Of a stretch of DNA of 43,318 nt, positions 25,207 through 31,946 are shown piece after piece (within the stretch, counting starts at the first letter, position 1; the number at the start of each line of letters is the position of its first letter). The stretch covers positions 1-43,318 of the forward strand of contig CANRLC010000014.1 of NCBI GenBank assembly GCA_947631405.1, given 5' to 3'. The DNA comes from an uncultured Clostridia bacterium (GTDB lineage Bacteria; Bacillota; Clostridia; Christensenellales; Aristaeellaceae). The notes under the pieces were generated by a model. The model made no database searches, had not been told where the DNA came from, and was given only the letters and a program-made list of their open reading frames with translations. The translations under genes and the position numbers were made by a program.

Positions 25207-25235
25207 ATTCTAAACCAAATGAAAAGGCTTGTCAA
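25207..25235 (-). promoter_or_regulatory. Outward-facing promoter inside the invertible segment
   Basis: On the minus strand: TTGACA, a 17-bp spacer and TAGAAT, 11 of 12 consensus bases. The expected start is near 25200. It points away from the recombinase gene and through IR-L, where the hairpin plus U-tract should stop it. In the inverted state the start would be at about 26490 and the promoter would point through IR-R at the RgpF-like gene. Confidence 0.7.
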
Positions 25236-25256
25236 TATCTTGCGACGGGTTATTTT
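25229..25256 (+). promoter_or_regulatory. Candidate promoter of the recombinase gene
   Basis: TTGTCA, a 16-bp spacer and TATTTT, weaker than the overlapping outward promoter with which it shares its -35 region. The spacer contains TCTTGCGACGG (25238-25248), a 10 of 11 match to a recombination-site arm. Confidence 0.5.
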
Positions 25257-25365
25257 GCCGCAAAAGCCTGTCCGTAGACGCGCCCTCAAATAGGCCGTCA
25301 GGTAGACCGTCAAAGCGAAGCGGGAAAACAGACGACATACAGACAGCATAAGGAGGAAAAACAGA

Positions 25366-26475
25366 ATGCCGAGACACGGAGAAAACATCTACAAGAGAAA
25401 AGACGGGCGCTATGAAGGGCGGTATGTCATCGGAAAGACGAGAAGCGGAAAGACGCGCTTTGGCTATGTGTACGGGCGGCAGTACAAGCAGGTGAAGCAA
25501 CGCCTGCTGGAGCGCAAGGCGCAGTATGGCCAACGCTTTCCGCAGGGTTCCATGCGGCTTGCGGAGCTGCTCTCCCTCTGGATGAAAAGCGAGGTATACG
25601 GCGGCGTAAAGGAGGCTTCCTTCCGCGCCTATCAGGCCACGATCCGAAAGCATCTGCTGCCCCGGCTGGGCTTTGTTCCTCTGACCTCCCTGACCCCGGC
25701 GATGGTTTGCGATTTCGTCGCGTCTTTAGAGGCCGCAGGGCTGTCTGGCAGCACGATCAAAGGCGCGTTTCGGCTGCTGAACGCGGGACTGCGATTCGCG
25801 GTGGAAGAGGGAATGATCGCCAAAAATCCGTGCAGGCGCATCCGGATTCAGCCGAAAGAGCGGGCGGAGCAGCGCGTGCTGACCCCGCAAGAGCAGGAGC
25901 GCCTGCGCCGCGGCGCGCAGGGAGCGGATGGACTCATGACCCTTTTGGCCCTTTACACGGGGATGCGCCTTGGCGAAGTCTGCGCGCTCAAATGGGCGGA
26001 CATCCACTGGGAAAGCGGGACGGTCTCCGTGCGCCGCAGCGTTCAGCGCGTTTGCTGCGAGGAAAGCGCCGGTCGCGCCGCCAAGACGCGGCTGGTGGTG
26101 GGGCTGCCGAAGACCGCGCGCTCGCAGCGCCTGCTCCCTGTTCCCGCGTTCCTTCTGGAGCGCCTGAGCGCCTTCCGGCAGACGGCGTGCAGGGCGCAAA
26201 CGGACTTCATCTTTGGGCGGGAACGGCCCGCCGAACCCCGAACCGTGCAGCGCCGGTTTTGCAAAGCGATGCGAGAGATGGGCGTTCAGGGCGTGCATTT
26301 TCACACGCTGCGCCACAGCTTTGCGACGCGCCTGCTGGAGCTGGGCGCGGACGTCAAGACGGTCAGCGTTTTGCTCGGCCATTCCACCGCGCGCATCACG
26401 CTGGACTTCTACGCCCACAGCCTGCCGGAAGACCAGCGAACCGCCGTGGAGCGATTGGCGGCGTGCGCGGGTTAA
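25366..26475 (+). CDS. Tyrosine recombinase / site-specific integrase
   Basis: A protein of 369 residues. An N-terminal arm-binding-type segment (GRYEGRYVIGKTRSGKTRFGY) is followed by a SAM-like core-binding domain (about 65-160) and a catalytic domain. The active-site set is complete: Arg201 in TGMRLGEVCALKW, His313 and Arg316 in HTLRHSFATRLLELG, His339 in LLGHSTARIT and Tyr349 in LDFYAH. AAGGAGG precedes the ATG. It stands alone: no phage or conjugation genes and no excisionase are near. It lies inside a pair of inverted lox-like sites, so I favour a DNA invertase role. The alternative is an integrase relic left near the two tRNA-Ser genes, a common attachment target. Codon usage is somewhat less GC-extreme than in its neighbours, compatible with transfer. 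Confidence 0.93.
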   Translation: MPRHGENIYKRKDGRYEGRYVIGKTRSGKTRFGYVYGRQYKQVKQRLLERKAQYGQRFPQGSMRLAELLSLWMKSEVYGGVKEASFRAYQATIRKHLLPRLGFVPLTSLTPAMVCDFVASLEAAGLSGSTIKGAFRLLNAGLRFAVEEGMIAKNPCRRIRIQPKERAEQRVLTPQEQERLRRGAQGADGLMTLLALYTGMRLGEVCALKWADIHWESGTVSVRRSVQRVCCEESAGRAAKTRLVVGLPKTARSQRLLPVPAFLLERLSAFRQTACRAQTDFIFGRERPAEPRTVQRRFCKAMREMGVQGVHFHTLRHSFATRLLELGADVKTVSVLLGHSTARITLDFYAHSLPEDQRTAVERLAACAG

Positions 26476-26533
26476 GCCGTCAAAATCGCCGTCATGCGCG
26501 CCCAAAGCCATTGACGCCGGCAGCCTTTTGCCG

Positions 26534-26561
26534 CGTCGCAAAAGATGAAATTTTGCGACGG
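26534..26561 (-). repeat. Right recombination-site candidate (IR-R)
   Basis: The exact reverse complement of 25129-25156. The arms around spacer GATGAAA are GCGTCGCAAAA (10 of 11 to the left arm) and TTTTGCGACGG. Unlike IR-L, the outer flank is GC-rich with no U-tract (CGCGCCCAAACG), so a transcript crossing it rightward should not terminate. An in-frame ATG in the spacer (26545) extends the RgpF-like frame upstream but has no ribosome binding site. Confidence 0.8.
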
Positions 26562-26625
26562 CGCGCCCAAACGCATCGGCGCGCCCACGCGGGGCGGCGC
26601 AAACCTGTGGGAGGCAAAAGGCGTC

Positions 26626-28533
26626 ATGAAGATTGGGCAGGGCCAAGAAGTCAAGCGTTTGGGAATTTATGTCTTTTACGATCGCGACGGCGTGGTCGAC
26701 CGGTACGTTCTCTACCAACTCAACGATCTGAAAAAGAACTGTCAGGAGATTTTCGTTGTCTGCAATGGAAAGCTGACCCAAGAGGGGCGCGCCGCGCTGG
26801 AGAGCGTTCCGGCGAAGGTGCTCGTCCGCGAAAACAAGGGCTTTGATTTCTGGGCGTATCGGGAAGGGCTTTTGCATTACGGATGGGAAAAGCTGGCCGA
26901 GTACGACGAAGTGCTGCTGATGAACGCCACGCTCTTTGGGCCGCTGTATCCGCTATCCGAGGTGTTCGAGACGATGAACGCGCGGGATGTGGATTTCTGG
27001 GGCCTTACAAAGCATTACAAGATTCCGTTCGATCCGTTTGGTACGACGGGGCTGGGCTATGTGCCGGAGCACATTCAGTCCTGTTTTCTTTGCGTGCGCC
27101 GAAGGATGCTTTGCAGCGACGAGTTTAAGCGTTTTTGGGAAGACCTCCCGCCGCTCAACGATTATAGAGAGGCCGTCGGGAAGTGCGAAGCGATCTTTAC
27201 CAAAAAGTTTAACGACGCGGGCTTTGTCAGCGACGCCTATGTAAAGACGGATGATCTGGAGGATTATACGAATTATCCGTTGATCTTTGAAGCCAAAGAA
27301 TTGGTGGCGAACAGAAGATGTCCGGTTTTTAAGCGGAGGATGTTCTTTCACGATTACCATTACGCGATGGGCGAAAGCGCCGGAGAGGCGGTCGTGGAGC
27401 TTTACAATTATATTGAGCAGAATCTTGACTACGATCTGGACATGGTCTGGGAAAACCTGCTGCGCACCTGCAACATGGCGGATCTGAAGAATCACCTTCA
27501 TCTCAACTATGTGTTCAGCAGCCGGACGGCTTCGGACGACGCGCACCGCAAGATCAAAAGCGCGCTGATCATGCACCTGTATTTCGACGACCTGATCGAC
27601 AGCAGCATGCGCTATGCGGACGCGATGCCGGAGGAATCGGACATCTATTTTACCGTCTGCACGGGAAAAATGCAAACCCTCGTGCAGGAGGCCGCCAAGG
27701 CGCTGGCCCCCAGAAAGGTCACCGTCATCCGCATGGAAAACCGGGGCCGCGACGTCTCCTCGCTGCTGGTCGCGGCTGCTCCCTATGTGTTTGATTACGA
27801 CGCCGTGTGCTTCGCGCACGACAAAAAGAGCGGCCATGCAAAGCCCACTACGATCGGGCAGTCCTTTGCCTACAAGTGCCTTGAAAACGTGCTGGGCAGC
27901 CGGGCCTACACGAAGAACATCCTCTCCGCGTTCGCACACAACCCCCGGCTGGGGATGCTGATGCCGCCCGCGCCCAACCACGCGGCGTTTTTCGGCAGCG
28001 TAGGGAATGAATGGACAAACAATTTCGACAATGTGGCGGCGCTGGCCGAGGAGTTGGGCCTCCATGTGGACATCGACCCGCAGAAGGAGCCGATCTCCCC
28101 GCTGGGGACGATGTTCTGGTTCAGGCCAGACGCGCTCAAACCGCTCTTTGACAAGGGGTGGACTTATGAGGACTTCCCCAAGGAGCCAAATCGGGAGGAC
28201 GGGACGATTCTGCATGCGATCGAGCGGATATACGGCTTTGTCGCCCAAAGTCAGGGGTATTTCGCGGGCTGGACGATGAACGACCGCTTTGCGGCGATCG
28301 AGCTGACAAACCTGCACTTCATGCTGCGGGAGCTGACCCGCGCGACGCGGGGGAACATACCGTATTTCGACGATTTTCGCAGCAGAGTGGAGCTGGTGAA
28401 GCAGTGCGGCGGGATGGGCAGGCCTTTTAGGCTCGAGCTAAAGGAGCGCATCAAGCGAAAGGTGCCGCGGCCGATCTGGGGCGTGAGCAAGCGAATCTAC
28501 CACCTGTTCGGTGGCAAAAAGTGGAACGGATAA
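26626..28533 (+). CDS. Rhamnan synthesis protein F (RgpF)-like
   Basis: A protein of 635 residues of the RgpF family (PF05045), which works in rhamnose-containing cell-wall polysaccharide synthesis. It is built of two related halves, each with a glycosyltransferase-A-like pattern. In the first: LGIYVFYDRDGVVDRYVLYQ, IFVVCNGKL, NKGFDFWAYREGL, YDEVLLMNATLFGPLYPL and DVDFWGLTKHY. In the second: IMHLYFDDLID, DIYFTVCTGKM, ENRGRDVSSLLVA, FDYDAVCFAHDKKSG and PLGTMFWFRPDALKPLF. The ATG at 26626 has GGGAGG and AAAAGG upstream; an extension to 26545 would start inside IR-R and is unlikely. No promoter is visible directly upstream in the sequenced orientation, so expression may depend on the invertible promoter or on read-through from the recombinase gene. 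Confidence 0.88.
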   Translation: MKIGQGQEVKRLGIYVFYDRDGVVDRYVLYQLNDLKKNCQEIFVVCNGKLTQEGRAALESVPAKVLVRENKGFDFWAYREGLLHYGWEKLAEYDEVLLMNATLFGPLYPLSEVFETMNARDVDFWGLTKHYKIPFDPFGTTGLGYVPEHIQSCFLCVRRRMLCSDEFKRFWEDLPPLNDYREAVGKCEAIFTKKFNDAGFVSDAYVKTDDLEDYTNYPLIFEAKELVANRRCPVFKRRMFFHDYHYAMGESAGEAVVELYNYIEQNLDYDLDMVWENLLRTCNMADLKNHLHLNYVFSSRTASDDAHRKIKSALIMHLYFDDLIDSSMRYADAMPEESDIYFTVCTGKMQTLVQEAAKALAPRKVTVIRMENRGRDVSSLLVAAAPYVFDYDAVCFAHDKKSGHAKPTTIGQSFAYKCLENVLGSRAYTKNILSAFAHNPRLGMLMPPAPNHAAFFGSVGNEWTNNFDNVAALAEELGLHVDIDPQKEPISPLGTMFWFRPDALKPLFDKGWTYEDFPKEPNREDGTILHAIERIYGFVAQSQGYFAGWTMNDRFAAIELTNLHFMLRELTRATRGNIPYFDDFRSRVELVKQCGGMGRPFRLELKERIKRKVPRPIWGVSKRIYHLFGGKKWNG

Positions 28534-28563
28534 AAGCGGGACTTTCAAAGTCTCCGGCGCAAG

Positions 28564-28959
28564 ATGCTCTTTGGCACGGCAGCGCTGCTGGCGGAGCGGC
28601 TCTTTCGCGATGCGATCGCGCCGCTGACGCTTTGCATCGCGCTGTGCCTTTTGCTCTTTGCGGCGATGGTCTGCCTGTCCCGCCTTATCCGCGGGGAGGC
28701 CGTCAAGCGGGCTTTGGCCGCCGCCGCGGCCCTGACCTACCCGATCTTTCTCGTCCATCACTGGCTGATCGATCGGCTCGTGATGGGGTTTGATCTGGCG
28801 TCGATGCCAAGGCGCGGCGTGCTGACGATGTTTGCCGTCTTCACGGCGCTCACGATTGCGCTGTCGATCGCGCTGATGCGCGCGGAGAAAAGGGTCATGA
28901 GCGCGGCACACAACGCTTGGACGGCGCTTCGCGATCCGCGGGCGCTGACGGCAGAATAA
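28564..28959 (+). pseudogene. C-terminal remnant of an acyltransferase-3 (OafA-like) membrane protein
   Basis: 131 codons encoding three or four membrane segments and the typical C-terminal block LTYPIFLVHHWLIDRLV of acyltransferase-3 family O-acetylases (SYxIYLVHH in most members). Full-length proteins have about 340-380 residues with the catalytic His in the first helix, which is missing here. The remnant is in the same frame as the RgpF-like gene, 30 bases after its stop, and has no convincing ribosome binding site. It looks like a deletion scar in the glycan locus. Confidence 0.6.
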
Positions 28960-28985
28960 ACGCTCAGAAAGAAGAGATTAAGCAG

Positions 28986-29819
28986 GTGAAGGTACTGGTC
29001 ACGGGCGCCGCCGGGTATATCGGGCGGCATGTCGTCGCTAGGCTGCTCGATCTGGGACACGAGGTGCTGGCCTCCGACATCTCGCCGAAGGGCATCGACG
29101 GGCGGGCGCGCTACTGCGACGCGCCCATCTTCGGCGCGGCGGAGGATCTCTTTGAGAAGCTCGGCAGCCCGGACGCGTGTATCCATCTGGCTTGGCGCAA
29201 CGGCTTCGTACACAACGCGCCGAACCACATGCGCGACCTGTCCGGCCATGTGCAGTTCTGCCAGACCATGATGGAGAGCGGCCTTCGCACGCTGTCCGTG
29301 ATGGGGTCGATGCACGAGGTGGGCTATTGGGAGGGCGCGATCGACGAGAACACGCCCTGCAATCCGCTGTCGCAATACGGCGTGGCGAAGAACGCGCTGC
29401 GGCAAAGCTTGCTTTTGACGGCGCAGCAGACGCCGTGCAGCCTGCGCTGGCTGCGCGCGTTCTATATCACGGGGGATGAAGCCCGCTCAAGCAGCATCTT
29501 TGCGAAGATCATCGCCGCGGCGGCGGAGGGAAAGAAGGAATTCCCGTTTACCTCCGGCCGGAACAAATGCGACTTCATCGACGTGGATGAGCTGGCGAAG
29601 ATGATCGTGGCCGCGACCCTGCAAAACGAGATCGAGGGCGTCATCAACGTCTGCACCGGGGAGCCGGTCTCGCTGGGCGAGCGCGTGGAGAGGTTCATCC
29701 GGGAAAACGCGCTGGATATTCGCCTGCGCTACGGCGCATATCCGGACAGGCCCTACGACAGTCCCGGCGTCTGGGGAGACGCGAGCAGGATTCGGCGGAT
29801 CATGGAGAGGGAAGGTTAA
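28986..29819 (+). CDS. NAD-dependent epimerase/dehydratase (extended SDR)
   Basis: A protein of 277 residues with the NAD-binding VLVTGAAGYIGRHVVARL at the N-terminus, the catalytic Ser region (LSVMGSMHEVGYWEG), the YxxxK pair in YGVAKNAL, and the C-terminal NVCTGEPVSLGERVERFI. It probably modifies a nucleotide-activated sugar or related donor for the glycan locus; the exact substrate is not evident. The GTG at 28986 begins exactly at the Rossmann strand and has AAGAAGAGA upstream. The open frame extends further upstream without homology. It follows the RgpF-like gene and acyltransferase remnant on the same strand, so it would share the invertible promoter. The structured repeat follows its stop. 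Confidence 0.82.
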   Translation: MKVLVTGAAGYIGRHVVARLLDLGHEVLASDISPKGIDGRARYCDAPIFGAAEDLFEKLGSPDACIHLAWRNGFVHNAPNHMRDLSGHVQFCQTMMESGLRTLSVMGSMHEVGYWEGAIDENTPCNPLSQYGVAKNALRQSLLLTAQQTPCSLRWLRAFYITGDEARSSSIFAKIIAAAAEGKKEFPFTSGRNKCDFIDVDELAKMIVAATLQNEIEGVINVCTGEPVSLGERVERFIRENALDIRLRYGAYPDRPYDSPGVWGDASRIRRIMEREG

Positions 29820-29831
29820 AACCATCATATG

Positions 29832-30040
29832 ATGCGAAGCATAGGATGGGGTCTGGGGACAATGTCCCCAGACAGGGTTTGGGGCGGTAGCCCCAACGTA
29901 CCCCAATCGCGAAGCGATTGCAAAAAGGTAGCCCGGAAGCGAAGCGATCCCGGGCGGGTTGATCTTGAAAAGTCTCGACTCCTGCTTTTGCTTGCCCGGC
30001 ATCATCTGCTGTCGGAGGGTGTAGATCATTTGATTTGAGA
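29832..30040 (+). repeat. Multi-hairpin interspersed repeat, copy A
   Basis: About 197 bp match copy B at 35378-35573. The conserved part has four consecutive hairpins: GTCTGGGGACA/TGTCCCCAGAC; TTGGGGC-GGTA-GCCCCAA; AATCGC-GAA-GCGATT; and CCCGG/CCGGG around AAGCGAAGCGAT. After a diverged middle of about 60 bp both copies end in ATCATTTGATTTGAGA. It starts a few bases after the epimerase stop codon. No ORF is conserved. It could be a non-autonomous repeat or a family of 3' structured RNAs. Confidence 0.8.
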
Positions 30041-30108
30041 TTAGCCTAGCCCCGCCCAACGCCGGTTGCCCGCCGAATTGCGCCGCACACTTTTTTGAAA
30101 AAAGGGGC

Positions 30109-30137
30109 TTGACAAGCTGTCAATCGCGAGTATAATG
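30109..30137 (+). promoter_or_regulatory. Consensus promoter of the T-box/ECF operon
   Basis: TTGACA, a 17-bp spacer and TATAAT, both hexamers perfect; transcription should start at about 30144, the 5' end of the T-box. Confidence 0.93.
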
Positions 30138-30143
30138 GGAGCT

Positions 30144-30417
30144 AAGCCGATGAAGTGGAGATAAAACTGTAAGCGCACGCACAGAGAGTCCGGGCAGCTG
30201 GGAACGGATCGAAAGCGGTACAGACAAATGGACCACGGAGGGCGCGGGGAAGGGCGAGCGCTTCGTCCATATACGCGACAGGGGCTTCCTGTTACAGAAG
30301 CGGGGAAGTGACAGCTTCCGACGAGGTGACCGGCTTTCGCCGGTAAACAAGGTGGCACCGCAAGATTGGTTCATTCCAGTCCTGTCCTTGTGAACAACGC
30401 AGGGACAGGGCTTTTTT
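30144..30417 (+). promoter_or_regulatory. T-box leader, tryptophan-specific (specifier UGG)
   Basis: A tRNA-sensing leader that lets transcription continue when tRNA-Trp is uncharged. Stem I closes with GTGG (30156-30159) pairing to CCAC (30233-30236). Just inside, opposite AGATAAA, the specifier loop reads TGG-A, placing UGG at 30229-30231. The conserved AGAGAG and CAGCTGGGAA segments of Stem I are present at 30183-30204. The T-box sequence AACAAGGTGGCACCGC lies at 30346-30361. Its bulge TGGC would pair with a GCCA tRNA 3' end, and tRNA-Trp normally has discriminator G. The competing terminator (CCTGTCC/GGACAGG then CTTTTTT) ends the leader at 30379-30417. Confidence 0.93.
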
Positions 30418-30482
30418 CTGTCCCCGACAGCGGCCGTCGGCCGCGAAAACGACCGCCTTCGGGCAGAAAGAGAGGAAACCCT

Positions 30483-31025
30483 ATGCAAAAGCGCGACGTA
30501 TCGGTGGAGGAGAAGAAGGGCCTTCGCAACACCAAGAACCTGATTCTGGTCGGCGTCATGATGGCGGTGGGCGTGGTGCTGCGCCTGTTCGCCGGCGTCA
30601 TCGCCGTGGGCAACATGCACCCCAACTTCCTGATCGCCACCTATTGCCTGTCCATCTTCGTCATCAAGCCCAACGTCAAGGAGGCCGCGATCATCGGCTT
30701 CATCAGCGGCGCCATCAGCCAGATCGGCACGAGCATGGCGTGGCTGGGTCTGGGCAGCGAGACGCTCGGCGCGATCGCCATGTGCCTGCTGCTCGCCCTG
30801 CCGCTGCCCAAGCTGGTCAAGCCGGTCGTCTGCACGTTCCTGGCCACGCTCGTCTCCGGCTTCGCCTTCACGGGGCTGGCGGCGCTCACCTACGCCAACC
30901 CCATGCCGGGCGCGCAGTTCGTGAGCATGTCCATGGTCACCATCGTGACCGCGCTGCTCAACATGGTCATCGTCACGGTGCTGAGCATCCCGGTCAACAA
31001 GGTGCTGGGAACCGAGGAGAACTGA
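30483..31025 (+). CDS. trpP: ECF transporter S component, TrpP-like (tryptophan)
   Basis: A protein of 180 residues, nearly all membrane-embedded, with about five to six helices. Features: LGSETLGAIAMCLLLALPLPKL, a basic N-terminus (KRDVSVEEKKGLRNTKNL) and VTALLNMVIVTVLSIPVNKV near the end. The length and the alanine/glycine-rich helices with a short cytoplasmic N-terminus fit an S component (substrate-specific subunit) of an energy-coupling-factor importer. A tryptophan-specific T-box precedes it and the energizing module follows, so tryptophan is the likely ligand. AGAGAGGAAA precedes the ATG at 30483; the open frame extends upstream into the leader, which I exclude. Confidence 0.82.
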   Translation: MQKRDVSVEEKKGLRNTKNLILVGVMMAVGVVLRLFAGVIAVGNMHPNFLIATYCLSIFVIKPNVKEAAIIGFISGAISQIGTSMAWLGLGSETLGAIAMCLLLALPLPKLVKPVVCTFLATLVSGFAFTGLAALTYANPMPGAQFVSMSMVTIVTALLNMVIVTVLSIPVNKVLGTEEN

Positions 31026-31100
31026 CAATCGGGCCGCGGCGGCTTCGCGCCGCCGCGGCCTTCTATTTGCAAAACGCACTGCAAACGCTTTGAGGTGGAC

Positions 31101-31946
31101 ATGATTTCAATCGACAACGTGACCTTCCGCTATCAGAATCAGCGCGGCGACGAGGCCGCGCTGAAGAACGTCTCCCTGACCGTGGAGGACGGCGAATTTT
31201 TGGGCGTCATCGGCACGAGCGGCGCGGGCAAGACCACGCTCGCGCTGGCGATGTGCGGCGTCGTCCCGCACGAGTTCAAGGGGGATTTTTACGGGGCCGT
31301 GCTGGTGGACGGCGAGGACACCGTCGAGCACGCGCCGTCGCACTTCGCGCGCAAGGTCGGCGAGGTGTTTCAGGACATCGACAGCCAGATGGTCGCCTCC
31401 GTCGTGGAGGACGAGATCCTCTTCGGCATGGAAAACTTCGGCCTGCCGCACGAGGAGATCGGCGCGCGGCTCGACCGCGTGCTGCGCGAGATGGGCATCG
31501 AGGCGCTGCGCGAGCGGAGCATCGCCAGCCTCTCCGGCGGGCAGAAGCAGAAGGTCGCCATCGCCGCGACGCTGGCTTTGGAGCCGCGCATTCTAGTGCT
31601 CGACGAGCCGACGGGCGAACTCGACCCGGAGAGCAGCCGCGAGATCTTCGCGCTGCTCAGGCGTCTGTGCGAGGAGAAGGGCATCACCGTGGTGATCGTG
31701 GAGCAGAAGATCAAGCTGCTGTGCGAATACGCGAAGCGCCTCATCGTGCTCGAGCGGGGCGAAATGCGCTTTGACGGCGCGCCGCGCGAGGTGATCGCGC
31801 ATGTGGACACCTTTAAGTCTTTGGGTATCAACATCCCGCCCGTGGCCGAGCTTTCCGCGATCCTGCGGGAGGGCGGCGCATACGCGGGCGACGTCGCGCT
31901 CACGCTTCCCGAGGCGGAGCGCATGGCGCGGGAGGCGATGGCATGA
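31101..31946 (+). CDS. ecfA1: ECF transporter ATPase, EcfA1-type
   Basis: A protein of 281 residues, cytoplasmic ATPase of the energizing module. Walker A GTSGAGKTTLA, Q-loop VFQDIDSQM, signature LSGGQKQKVAIAATLAL and Walker B ILVLDEPTGELDP are all canonical, and VVIVEQKI is at the H-loop position, where a Gln replaces the usual His. The ATG at 31101 has GAGG five bases upstream; a GTG two codons earlier is possible. It overlaps ecfA2 by four bases (ATGA), so the two are translationally coupled. Confidence 0.9.
   Translation: MISIDNVTFRYQNQRGDEAALKNVSLTVEDGEFLGVIGTSGAGKTTLALAMCGVVPHEFKGDFYGAVLVDGEDTVEHAPSHFARKVGEVFQDIDSQMVASVVEDEILFGMENFGLPHEEIGARLDRVLREMGIEALRERSIASLSGGQKQKVAIAATLALEPRILVLDEPTGELDPESSREIFALLRRLCEEKGITVVIVEQKIKLLCEYAKRLIVLERGEMRFDGAPREVIAHVDTFKSLGINIPPVAELSAILREGGAYAGDVALTLPEAERMAREAMA

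Larger units (their letters stand above)
25129..26561. mobile_element. Putative self-encoded invertible segment (inverton) carrying a tyrosine recombinase
   Basis: The segment consists of an oppositely oriented 28-bp site pair, one tyrosine recombinase gene and two divergent promoters packed between the left site and that gene. There are no transposase, excisionase or phage structural genes. The spacer directions are opposite (TTTCATC on the left, GATGAAA on the right), so recombination would invert about 1.4 kb rather than excise it. Inversion would turn the outward promoter toward the RgpF-like gene at 26626. This is inferred from sequence layout; no inversion is observed. Confidence 0.6.

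Noticed and set aside
25366..26475. A prophage or integrative element inserted at tRNA-Ser
   Set aside because: Only the recombinase is present. The tRNA 3' ends are not duplicated elsewhere in the window, and the paired sites are inverted, which favours inversion. I cannot exclude a relic.
26545..26625. Start of the RgpF-like protein at the ATG inside the right recombination site
   Set aside because: No ribosome binding site precedes it, and the added residues do not resemble the family N-terminus. The ATG at 26626 has GGGAGG and starts the conserved region.
30366..30482. N-terminal extension of the TrpP-like protein into the leader
   Set aside because: This stretch is the T-box terminator and ribosome binding region; the ATG at 30483 has a ribosome binding site and begins the conserved protein.
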